From: Candidatus Aminicenantota bacterium
GTDB taxonomy: Bacteria > Acidobacteriota > Aminicenantia > Aminicenantales > UBA4085
DNA length: 32,717 nt
Assembly (NCBI GenBank): GCA_030691735.1
Contig: JAUYDS010000077.1
Span: forward strand, 1 to 32,717
Reading direction: 5' to 3'
Under the pieces are notes generated by a model, which ran no database searches, was not told where the DNA came from, and saw nothing but the letters and a program-made list of their open reading frames with translations. Each line of letters opens with the position of its first letter. Within the stretch, counting starts at the first letter, position 1. The translations under genes and the position numbers were made by a program. This document shows positions 23,849-31,437 of the stretch, piece after piece.

Positions 23849-25717
23849 ATGAGCCTAAATGAACCAAGAATCCAAACCCCGCCCTCGGGAGCCGCGGCGG
23901 GAACCGTCCCGCCGGCCAAGATCCGCGTCCTTGTCTGCGAAGGCACCGGGTGCGTGTCCTCGAAATCGCCGGAGATCCGAGCCGCCCTAGAGAAGGCCGC
24001 TCAAGAGTTCGGCCTGGGGGACCGCGTCGAAGTGGGGTTCACGGGCTGTCACGGCTTTTGCCAGAAAGGTCCGATCGTGGTCGTCGAGCCCGAAGGGATT
24101 TTCTACTGCCGGGTGAGCCCGAAGGATGCCAAAGACATCGCCGAGTCCCACCTGGTCGGCGGGGAACCGGTCAAACGACTGTTTTACCGCCACCCCGTCA
24201 CCAAAGAGGTCGTCCCCTATTACCGGGACATCATGTTCTATAAAAAACAACAGCGGGTCATCCTCCGGAATTGCGGTAAGATCAATCCGGAAAAGATCTC
24301 GGATTACGAAGCCCATGAGGGCTATCAAGCCCTCCGGAAGGCCGTCACGACCATGACCCCGGCCCAGGTTGTCGAAGAGGTCCGCCGTTCCGGATTGCGC
24401 GGGCGCGGCGGGGCCGGTTTTGCCGCGGCGATCAAATGGGACGTCTGCCGGAAGCAGCCTGGGAAGGTCAAATATGTCATCTGCAACGCCGACGAGGGCG
24501 ATCCCGGGGCTTTCATGGACCGCAGCATCCTCGAGGCCGATCCCCACATCGTCCTTGAGGGGCTCAGCCTTCTCGGATTCGCCATCGGAGCCCGGAAGGG
24601 CTTCATCTACTGCCGCGCGGAATATCCCCTGGCCGTCAAAAGGGTTCGCATCGCCCTCCAGCAGGCGTGCGAAAAAGGATATCTGGGAGAGAGGATCCTC
24701 GGCTCAGATTTCGATTTCGACATCGATATTTTCGAAGGAGCGGGGGCCTTCGTCTGCGGCGAGGAAACGGCCTTGATCGGATCCATCGAAGGCTCCCGGG
24801 GGATGCCGCGCAGCCGGCCGCCCTTCCCCGCTGAAAAAGGCCTGTGGGGAAAACCGACCGTCATCAACAACGTCAAGACGCTGGCGTCGGTCCCGGTCAT
24901 CATCAATCAAGGCGCGGACTGGTTCGCCTCGATCGGGACGGAGAACAGCAAAGGAACCGCCGTCTTCGCTTTGACCGGGAAGATCGCCAATTCCGGGCTC
25001 GTCGAAGTGCCGATGGGGACCCCTCTGTCCACGATCATCTACGAGATCGGCGGGGGCATCCCGAACAAAAAATCTTTTAAAGCCGTCCAGACCGGCGGGC
25101 CATCAGGAGGATGTTTGCCGGGGAGCCTGCTGGAGCTGCCGATCGATTTCGATTCCTTGAAGGAGGCGGGGTCCATGATGGGATCCGGCGGTCTCGTGGT
25201 GATGGATGACGACACGTGCATCGTGGACGTCGCTCATTTCTTTCTGTCCTTCACCCAGAGCGAATCATGCGGCAAATGCGTCCCCTGCCGGGTCGGCACC
25301 CGCCACATGGTGGCTCTCCTGGACAAGATCAGGACCGGAAAAGGGACCGAGGCGGATCTGGCGAAGCTGGAGAAGCTGGCCCATATGGTCAAACAAGGCT
25401 CCCTCTGCGGCCTGGGACAGACCGCTCCCAATCCGGTGCTCACGGCCCTCCGATATTTCCGCTCCGAGTTCATCGCCCACGTCGTCGACCGGCGCTGCCC
25501 CGCAGCGGCCTGCCGCGACCTTGTCACGTTCCGCATCATCCCTGAACGGTGCACGGGATGTCAGATGTGCGTCAAGGTCTGTCCGACGAAGGCCATCACC
25601 GGACCGCGCGCCCAGGCCCACAACCTCGACCAGGCGAAGTGCATCAAATGCCGCTCGTGCTACGAGATCTGCCGGTTCGATGCGGTCGCCGGCGACGCTA
25701 TCATCATGGTGTCCTGA
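23849..25717 (+). CDS. nuoF: NuoF/HydB-like FMN- and NAD-binding subunit (BfuB type)
   Basis: 622 residues from ATG 23849 (GGGAG upstream; a GTG at 23837 is less likely). An N-terminal thioredoxin-like [2Fe-2S] domain (Cys30, Cys35, Cys67, Cys71) precedes the NuoF core: FMN motif GRGGAGF (185-191), NADEGDPGAF (213-222), and the [4Fe-4S] site CGKCVPC with Cys520. Two extra ferredoxin [4Fe-4S] clusters finish the chain (Cys568, 571, 574, 578; Cys598, 601, 604, 608). Ordinary NuoF of complex I lacks both extensions; they define the HydB/BfuB group used in flavin-based electron bifurcation. It would bind NAD(H) and hand electrons to ferredoxin. Last gene of the cluster. Confidence 0.93.
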   Translation: MSLNEPRIQTPPSGAAAGTVPPAKIRVLVCEGTGCVSSKSPEIRAALEKAAQEFGLGDRVEVGFTGCHGFCQKGPIVVVEPEGIFYCRVSPKDAKDIAESHLVGGEPVKRLFYRHPVTKEVVPYYRDIMFYKKQQRVILRNCGKINPEKISDYEAHEGYQALRKAVTTMTPAQVVEEVRRSGLRGRGGAGFAAAIKWDVCRKQPGKVKYVICNADEGDPGAFMDRSILEADPHIVLEGLSLLGFAIGARKGFIYCRAEYPLAVKRVRIALQQACEKGYLGERILGSDFDFDIDIFEGAGAFVCGEETALIGSIEGSRGMPRSRPPFPAEKGLWGKPTVINNVKTLASVPVIINQGADWFASIGTENSKGTAVFALTGKIANSGLVEVPMGTPLSTIIYEIGGGIPNKKSFKAVQTGGPSGGCLPGSLLELPIDFDSLKEAGSMMGSGGLVVMDDDTCIVDVAHFFLSFTQSESCGKCVPCRVGTRHMVALLDKIRTGKGTEADLAKLEKLAHMVKQGSLCGLGQTAPNPVLTALRYFRSEFIAHVVDRRCPAAACRDLVTFRIIPERCTGCQMCVKVCPTKAITGPRAQAHNLDQAKCIKCRSCYEICRFDAVAGDAIIMVS

Positions 25718-25745
25718 GGAATTTTCAATTCCGGGACTTTTTCTT
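25711..25745 (+). terminator. Intrinsic terminator of the redox cluster
   Basis: GGAATT-TTC-AATTCC (25718-25732), extended by GTCC/GGAC across a small internal loop, overlaps the nuoF stop codon and is followed by CTTTTTCTTTG. This is a good Rho-independent shape. Confidence 0.6.
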
Positions 25746-25750
25746 TGTTC

Positions 25751-27190
25751 TTATTTCTGCTTCGGCGCCGGGATCGCGACGTCGATCACGTTGACGCTGC
25801 CCAGCGTCGACAGCGGCTTGTCGAAGTCGGCCTTCTTTCCGACCACCAGGATATGGACCTTGTCCGGTTTGAGGTACTTCTTGGCCACGCGCAGGACGTC
25901 GGCCTTGGTGACCTTCTCGACGCCCGCCTTCTGTTTTTCGGTAAAATCGAGCGGATAGCCGTAGTAAGCGTAAGTCAACATCCGGTTGAGGACCTGGGAC
26001 TTGCTCTCGAAGTTGAAGACGTAGGAATTGAGATACCCGTCCTTGGCCTTGGCCAGCTCCTCGTCGCTCACCTCCTGCTCCATGATCCGCTTGATCTCCT
26101 TGAGCATGATCTCGATGGCATACATCGTGGATTGCGATTTGGTCTGGGCGCCGCAACTGAAAGCGCCCGGATAGATGTAGCCGGCGCCGTACGCTCCCCA
26201 GACGCTGTAGGCCAGGCCTTCGTCGGTGCGGATCCTCTTGAACATGCGCTCGAAGGACAGGATCTGGTTCATGATGTCGAGGGCGGGGAGGTCGGGATTG
26301 TTCATCAGGCCGCCGAGATGGCCGAGCATGATGTTGGACTGGTTGACATCCGGCTTGTCGACGAAATTGACGGTATATTTGTCCTCGGCGACGACCTTGG
26401 GCCAGGGTTCGGCCGAGGCTTTACCCTTTTTCCATTTGCCGAGGGCGGCCGCGAGCTTGACAATCATGTCCTTGGTCTTGAAGTCGCCCCAGACGGCCAT
26501 GGACGTATTATTGGGATAAAAGTAGGCGTTGTAGAAGTCGACGAGGTCCTGCCGGGCGATCGCCTCGATGGAGGCGTACTCCGTATGCCGGGCATAAGGG
26601 CTGTCCTTGCCGTAGATGAGTTTGCTGAACTCACGGGACGCGATCCCCCCGACATTGTCGTTTCTCCGGGATACCGACGTCTTCTGTTGAACCTTAGCCA
26701 GGTCGATCTTGTCCTGGGGAAACGCGGGATCGGTCAGGATGTCCGCCAGGATCCCCAGAGCCTTGTCGAAGTCCTCCTTGAGGACCGAGACCGAGATGGT
26801 GCCCGAGGTCGGGCCGATGCTCGTCGATACGGTCGCGGCCAGCGTGTCCAATTCCTTGTCGATCTGATCGCCGGTTTTGGTCTTCGTTCCCCCCGTCCGC
26901 ATGACCGATCCGGTGATGGCCGCCAATCCGATCTTGGAGGCCGGCTCGAAAACCGAGCCCGTCCTGACCATCGCATAGATATCGATCGTCGGAAACTCGG
27001 GGTCCTCGACGAGGAGGAGTTTCAAGCCGTTGGGAAGCTCGGCCTTTTCGACCTTGGGCATCTTGATCGGGTTCAGAGGGCCGAAGACGAACTTGTCTTT
27101 GGGGTTCTTCTGGGCGTAAGAGGCGCCGAATATGAGGGCCAGGAGTAAAAGCCCGCTGAAAACCTTTTTGGCTGTGATCTGTTTTCTCAT
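25751..27190 (-). CDS. Secreted M16 peptidase-like protein, non-catalytic partner
   Basis: 479 residues with a signal peptide (MRKQITAKKVFSGLLLLALIFGASYAQ). The M16 fold is clear from GTKTKTGDQIDKELD, the DLVDFYNAYFYPNN segment, and the C-terminal SFERMFKRIRTDEGLAYSVW, which carries the substrate-binding Arg/Tyr pair of M16 partner subunits. The place of the HxxEH zinc motif is AAITGSVMRTGG, with no zinc ligands. Bacterial two-subunit M16 systems usually combine one such inactive subunit with one active one; the active partner lies 21 bases upstream (27212). Likely acts outside the cytoplasm in peptide degradation. Confidence 0.9.
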   Translation of the reverse strand: MRKQITAKKVFSGLLLLALIFGASYAQKNPKDKFVFGPLNPIKMPKVEKAELPNGLKLLLVEDPEFPTIDIYAMVRTGSVFEPASKIGLAAITGSVMRTGGTKTKTGDQIDKELDTLAATVSTSIGPTSGTISVSVLKEDFDKALGILADILTDPAFPQDKIDLAKVQQKTSVSRRNDNVGGIASREFSKLIYGKDSPYARHTEYASIEAIARQDLVDFYNAYFYPNNTSMAVWGDFKTKDMIVKLAAALGKWKKGKASAEPWPKVVAEDKYTVNFVDKPDVNQSNIMLGHLGGLMNNPDLPALDIMNQILSFERMFKRIRTDEGLAYSVWGAYGAGYIYPGAFSCGAQTKSQSTMYAIEIMLKEIKRIMEQEVSDEELAKAKDGYLNSYVFNFESKSQVLNRMLTYAYYGYPLDFTEKQKAGVEKVTKADVLRVAKKYLKPDKVHILVVGKKADFDKPLSTLGSVNVIDVAIPAPKQK

Positions 27191-27211
27191 GATCGTCTCC
27201 TTCGTTTCCGT

Positions 27212-28717
27212 TCACTTCTCGGTAACGATCTCGCCGATGGTCCGGTTGGTTTTGACGAGATACTGGTTGGCGACGCGCTTGATGTCCTCGGCGGTCAGGG
27301 CCTTGATCTCGTCGATCTGGTCGAAGGCCTTGCCGTAATCCCCGAGGACGACGTCGGCGTAGGTCAGGAGCGCGGCCATGTTCGGGTTGGATCTCAGCTG
27401 GGCCAGAGCGCTCTTGATGGTACTTCTCTTGAACTTCGTCAGCTCGTCCTCGGTCACGGCATCCTTTTTGATCTTCTCCAGTTCCTCTTCGATGGCGGCC
27501 TGACACTCGGCCGCGGTCTTGCCGGCCGCCGGCATGGCGATGACGGCGAAGAGGTTGGGAAATTTATCGCTGGGGAACCCGCTCATGGCCTGGACCATAG
27601 CGGCGATCTTCTTGTCTTTGACGAGCGTCGTGTACAATCTCGAGGAACGACCCTGCCCGAGGATGTTGGCCAGGGCCTCAATAGCCCGGCTATCCTTGTT
27701 CCGGGCGTCGGGCACGTGATAGCCGATGAGCAGGAAGGGCTGGGACTTGGCCGACACGGCCACCCGCCGTTCGCCCCACTGTTCCGGCTCCTTCGTCCGG
27801 ACGGGTTCCGGCCGGGGGCCGCTCGGGACCCGGCTGAAATAGGTTTCGGCCAGCTTGAAGACCTCGGCCGCCTTGACGTCGCCGACGATGCCCACGGTCA
27901 GGTTGCTCGGGCTGTAGAATTTTTTGAAATAATCCTCGACGTCCTTGCGGGTGATGGCCTGCAGGTCCGACATATGGCCGACGACCTCATGGTGGTAAGG
28001 GTGAGCTTTGAAGGCCACGGCCATGAAGTCCTCCATGAGCTTGCCGGTGGGCTGGGTTTCGACGCCGAGCCGGCGCTCCTCCTGGATCACGTCGCGTTCT
28101 TTAAAGAATTCTCGGAAGATGGGATTCAGGAACCGGTCCGAGGTCATGGCCATCCAGAACTCCAGCCTATTCGAGGGGAGATAGTTGATGTATTGGGTAG
28201 CGTCATTGGAGGTGTAGGCATTGACGCCCGCGTCCCCCTCCCTCATCATCATGTCGAAGTATTCATTGTTGATGACGAAATCCTTGGCCTTCTTTTCGAG
28301 ATCGGTGAACTTGGCCTTCAGCTGGGCGAGCTTGGCCTGGTCCGGATTGACCCGGGTCTCTTCCTGCCGCATCTCGGTGTAGGCCGCGTCGAGCTCGTCG
28401 AGGACCTTGGATTCCGCGGCGAAATCCTTGGTCCCGACCGTTGTCGTTCCCTTGAAGGCCATGTGTTCCAGGATGTGGGAAATACCCGTAATGCCGTAGG
28501 ATTCGTTGGCGCTCCCGACGTCCGCGTAGACATGGAAGGCCGCCACCGGGGCGTCGTGCCGTTCGAGGACGATGAACTTCATCCCGTTCGATAGCATATG
28601 GGTCCGGACCTGCTTTTTAACGGCGTCAAAGGTCTGGGCCGGCGCGGCGACTGAAAAAAGGACAAAAACGGCCAGGATGAGAGATAGCCTGGAAAAGAGA
28701 AACTTTCGGGATATCAT
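27212..28717 (-). CDS. Secreted M16 zinc peptidase, catalytic subunit
   Basis: 501 residues with a signal peptide (basic start, hydrophobic ~10-27, cleavage near APA-Q). The inverted zinc motif is HILEH (His81-Glu84-His85), with the third ligand expected in the FKERDVIQEERR segment. An insertion rich in charged residues (~100-150) separates the two, longer than in most M16 enzymes. GIVGDVKAAEVFKLAE and the C-terminal half follow the standard fold. AAAGGAGG is placed well before ATG. It forms a two-gene operon with the inactive subunit and probably a processing or oligopeptide-degrading complex in the cell envelope. Confidence 0.92.
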   Translation of the reverse strand: MISRKFLFSRLSLILAVFVLFSVAAPAQTFDAVKKQVRTHMLSNGMKFIVLERHDAPVAAFHVYADVGSANESYGITGISHILEHMAFKGTTTVGTKDFAAESKVLDELDAAYTEMRQEETRVNPDQAKLAQLKAKFTDLEKKAKDFVINNEYFDMMMREGDAGVNAYTSNDATQYINYLPSNRLEFWMAMTSDRFLNPIFREFFKERDVIQEERRLGVETQPTGKLMEDFMAVAFKAHPYHHEVVGHMSDLQAITRKDVEDYFKKFYSPSNLTVGIVGDVKAAEVFKLAETYFSRVPSGPRPEPVRTKEPEQWGERRVAVSAKSQPFLLIGYHVPDARNKDSRAIEALANILGQGRSSRLYTTLVKDKKIAAMVQAMSGFPSDKFPNLFAVIAMPAAGKTAAECQAAIEEELEKIKKDAVTEDELTKFKRSTIKSALAQLRSNPNMAALLTYADVVLGDYGKAFDQIDEIKALTAEDIKRVANQYLVKTNRTIGEIVTEK

Positions 28718-28747
28718 AGGTTCTTCCTCCTTTGAAAGAAAAATATG

Positions 28748-28776
28748 ATTGTATGCTATTGTCCGAGCTTGTTCAA
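28748..28776 (-). promoter_or_regulatory. Promoter of the M16 peptidase operon
   Basis: On the minus strand: TTGAAC (28771-28776), exact 17-base spacer, TACAAT (28748-28753), about 30 bases before the ATG, with AAAGGAGG in the leader. The -35 lies inside the 3' end of the decayed TPR gene. Confidence 0.6.
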
Positions 28777-28960
28777 CAGCGCCTTGAAGCGCGGATGCGG
28801 CCGGAGCGCGTCTCGCTTCTTCATAGTACCGGACCGCTCTCTCCAGGTCCCCATGGACGAAACAATGGCGGACATAGAAATACCAGGCCTCGAACAGGTC
28901 CGCTTCCGCGACGGCGTAGATCGTGACGTCATCATGCCTCTCGATCCTATAAACGTAAAC
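28756..28960 (-). pseudogene. C-terminal relic of a TPR protein
   Basis: On the minus strand, one frame reads about 45 residues of helical repeat (…DLFEAWYFYVRHCFVHGDLE, then RAVRYYEEARR) and a different frame continues with LRPHPRFKALLNKLGQ and TAG at 28756. 'DPRFKALL.K(L/M)G.' is a very common ending of bacterial TPR proteins. A single frameshift near 28800-28820 is needed to join them, and a TGA closes the frame upstream at 28961. The main body of the gene is missing. The gap 28718-28999 otherwise holds only the peptidase promoter. Confidence 0.45.
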
Positions 28961-28999
28961 TCATAAAAAAAGATTCAGCCGGCCGGGTTCCGGCGGTCT

Positions 29000-29380
29000 T
29001 TACGCCTTGCTCTTGACCGGCACCGGCCGCCGATTCTTGCCGACGGCGACGAAGACGACCTCCGCTTCCGTCACCTTGACCGTCTTCTGGTCGTCGGCGC
29101 GCGTCGCCTCGACGACCACTTTGGTCGTGACGGACGTCCGGCCGATCTTCAGAGTCTCGGTGTAGAAGCTGACGACGTCGCCGACGAAAACCGGTTTGTG
29201 GAAGACGACCTTGTCCATGGCCACGGTCACGAAATTATGCGGCCCGCAGGAGTTGCGAGCCTCGATGGAGCCCGCCAAGTCGATGTGGCTCATGATGATC
29301 CCCCCGAAGATCGTCCCGAACTTGTTCGTGTCGCGCGGCAGAAGCGTCACCCGGAGCGTCGGATCGCGTCGATCGATCAT
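29000..29380 (-). CDS. Hotdog-fold acyl-CoA thioesterase (YciA-like)
   Basis: 126 residues. The opening [28 protein letters not shown] is the standard acyl-CoA thioesterase signature: Asn in the first strand, the GxxFGG loop, and the Asp of the long helix as catalytic acid. [25 protein letters not shown] follows. The enzyme would hydrolyse CoA thioesters, perhaps to recycle CoA during fermentation; chain-length preference cannot be told. GGGAAGGAGA is placed 8 bases before ATG, and a TAAAAT box stands upstream (29413-29418). It appears monocistronic. Confidence 0.88.
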   Translation of the reverse strand: MIDRRDPTLRVTLLPRDTNKFGTIFGGIIMSHIDLAGSIEARNSCGPHNFVTVAMDKVVFHKPVFVGDVVSFYTETLKIGRTSVTTKVVVEATRADDQKTVKVTEAEVVFVAVGKNRRPVPVKSKA

Positions 29381-29492
29381 AGCGAGTCTCCTTCCCTGCG
29401 AATACGGAACATATTTTAGCGGATGATCTCCTTCAAGCTTTTCTTGAAATAGAGTGACTATAAGCCTGTGTCCAGGATATTGTCAACCGCCT

Positions 29493-30239
29493 TCATGTCT
29501 TTCCTCTCAAGGGCGGCGGGCCGTAGATCTTGCGAAATTTCAAGGCCATCAGCAGCGTTTCCATGAGGGTCAGGCCGCTCAATTTCGTCCGGCCGCGTTT
29601 GCGGTCGACAAAGACGATGGGCCGTTCATGAATCGACGCGTCCATGAGGATCAGTTTGTAAAGAATTTCCAGGACGATCGACGGGCCTGTGGAGAGGAGG
29701 TCGTCCAGGTCCAATCGTTCCAAGACGTTCCGTCTGAAGCAGCGGAAACCGGAAGACACGTCGCGGACAGACGTCCGGAAACGCCGCCGGATAAAACGCC
29801 TGACGAGCCAGGTGATCGCCCGGCGGAAGAGGCTCCGGTCGGAGTCCGCGCCGCCGCGGACGAAACGGGAGCCGATGGCGACGTCGCATCTCGCCATTTC
29901 AGCGAGCAGGGGTTGGATGAAGCGCGGTTGATGGGAAAAGTCGCCGTCCATTTCAACGACAAAGTCGGCGCCGAGGGCCAGTGCGGCCTTGAATCCGTCG
30001 ATCCCCGCCGCTCCCCGCCCTCGCTTTTTTTTGCGGACGAGGAGATGGACACGAGGATCGCCGGCCGCCGTCTTTTGAACGAGTTCGCCGGTCCCATCCG
30101 GCGAGTTATCGTCGACGACAAGAACGTTCAGGTCGCCGATAAGCGGGAGCGTCAGAATTTCGCGGATGAGGGCCTGGATATTTTCCGCTTCATTGTAGGT
30201 CGGGATCATCACGACGATTTTCGGATTTTGGCCCGTCAT
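29493..30239 (-). CDS. GT2 glycosyltransferase (polyprenyl-phosphate mannose synthase-like)
   Basis: 248 residues from ATG 30239. The GT-A fold has MIPTYNEAENIQALI (11-25), VVDDNSPDGT (41-50) and the metal-binding MDGDFSHQP (Asp98, Asp100). SSGFRCFRRNVLE and the closing RKRGRTKL segment are as in dolichol-phosphate mannosyltransferases (DPM1). There is no C-terminal membrane pair, so it is the short soluble type. It likely makes polyprenyl-phosphate hexose for cell-surface glycans. A TTG at 30272 would add 11 residues inside the GT9 gene and is less likely. It lies 7 bases downstream of the GT9 gene, in one operon. Confidence 0.87.
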   Translation of the reverse strand: MTGQNPKIVVMIPTYNEAENIQALIREILTLPLIGDLNVLVVDDNSPDGTGELVQKTAAGDPRVHLLVRKKKRGRGAAGIDGFKAALALGADFVVEMDGDFSHQPRFIQPLLAEMARCDVAIGSRFVRGGADSDRSLFRRAITWLVRRFIRRRFRTSVRDVSSGFRCFRRNVLERLDLDDLLSTGPSIVLEILYKLILMDASIHERPIVFVDRKRGRTKLSGLTLMETLLMALKFRKIYGPPPLRGKT

Positions 30240-30246
30240 GAAAATG

Positions 30247-31341
30247 TCAAAGCGCCTTTTTGATTTCTGCAAAGACCTGTTCGGGCGCGATCTCGCTCAT
30301 GCAGGTCATGTCCGAACACGTGGATCGATAGCAGGGAGAGCAGGGCGCGCCGGCAAAGAGCTTGGCCCCGCGGCCGTAGAGAGAAATCTCCTGAGGGCAG
30401 GTCGGCCCGAACAAGGCGATGACTTTTTTCCCGAGGCCGATGGCCAAATGCATCCCCAACGAGTCCGAGCTCACGACGATATCCATGGCCTCTATGAATC
30501 CGGCGAACTCCAGAAGCGAATGATCGTTCCCGGTATTAGTGACGCCCTTCGTCGTCACCCGCTCGAGCGACCGGTTCAAGGACCGCTCTCTCTCCCCGCC
30601 GAGCAAGAAGATATCGGCCTTGAGCTCCGTCGCCAGGAGCCGGACGAGGCGGCGAAAATGCTCCGGCGGCCACTGTTTGGTCTCGAACTTCGACCCGGCC
30701 CCCGTGTTCAGGCCGACCGCCGGGCGGCGGCCTCCGATTCGGTGGAGCGAAAGAAACTCCCGGGCCTTACGGCGATTTTCATCGGTCAGAGAAAAGACAT
30801 AGGGATCGTTGAGATGGACGATCCCGGCCATCTCATAGATGATCTCCTGATAGGTCTTCGGGTTCTTGAAGAATTTCAGATCGTTGTCGATCCCCAAACG
30901 ATAGGCGTAATCGGAGGCGACATTGAAGATTGTGAGATTCCCGTGCTCGTTCATGCCGAAGCCGAATTTTTTGGGACATTCGATTTTCGTCGCCAGGGCC
31001 GTGGCGGCCGGGTCTTTATCCAGGCAGATCACGATATCGAATTTCGCGACGAAAAGGGGCAGAAGGTTTTCCGGGGTGAAGGGGATGATCCGAGCGATAT
31101 AGGGATTGTTCTTTAGAAGCTCGACGCTCTCCTTGTCGACCGCCCAGAAGACGGAGCCGCCGGGATACTGCCTTTTAAGGCCGGGAAGAAGGGCGGTCGT
31201 CCGGAGGACATCCCCCATGGCCGCGCGCTTGATGAGGAGGATCTTTTCATGGAAAGGCGCATAATGCGGGCAGTCGTCGCAGACGCGACAGAAAGAACAC
31301 GGCGTTTCGCCCTTAAAATGGAGACAATCACTGTGGACCAT
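30247..31341 (-). CDS. GT9 (heptosyltransferase-like) glycosyltransferase with Cys-rich N-terminus
   Basis: 364 residues. The GT-B fold of family 9 is shown by ILLIKRAAMGDVLRTTALLP (about 34-53), VGLNTGAGSKFETKQWP, and the donor-site region SSDSLGMHLAIGLGKKVIALFGPT. A 25-residue N-terminal extension has Cys6, Cys15, Cys18, Cys21 and Cys24 followed by His26, and the C-terminus adds five more cysteines (CSPCYRSTCSDMTC). Classical heptosyltransferases add heptose to lipopolysaccharide; the acceptor here is unknown. The Cys-rich N-terminus would suit a metal site. ATG 31341 has no clear Shine-Dalgarno, but the Cys cluster is then complete. GT2 follows in the same operon. Confidence 0.85.
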   Translation of the reverse strand: MVHSDCLHFKGETPCSFCRVCDDCPHYAPFHEKILLIKRAAMGDVLRTTALLPGLKRQYPGGSVFWAVDKESVELLKNNPYIARIIPFTPENLLPLFVAKFDIVICLDKDPAATALATKIECPKKFGFGMNEHGNLTIFNVASDYAYRLGIDNDLKFFKNPKTYQEIIYEMAGIVHLNDPYVFSLTDENRRKAREFLSLHRIGGRRPAVGLNTGAGSKFETKQWPPEHFRRLVRLLATELKADIFLLGGERERSLNRSLERVTTKGVTNTGNDHSLLEFAGFIEAMDIVVSSDSLGMHLAIGLGKKVIALFGPTCPQEISLYGRGAKLFAGAPCSPCYRSTCSDMTCMSEIAPEQVFAEIKKAL

Positions 31342-31437
31342 GGGAAACTCAAGCGAAAAAATAAGCCCTATTTATGCCACAAATCCAGGATAAAAGCAAA
31401 AGGGGGACAAGACCGAGAGGGAAGCGAATCCTCCGGC

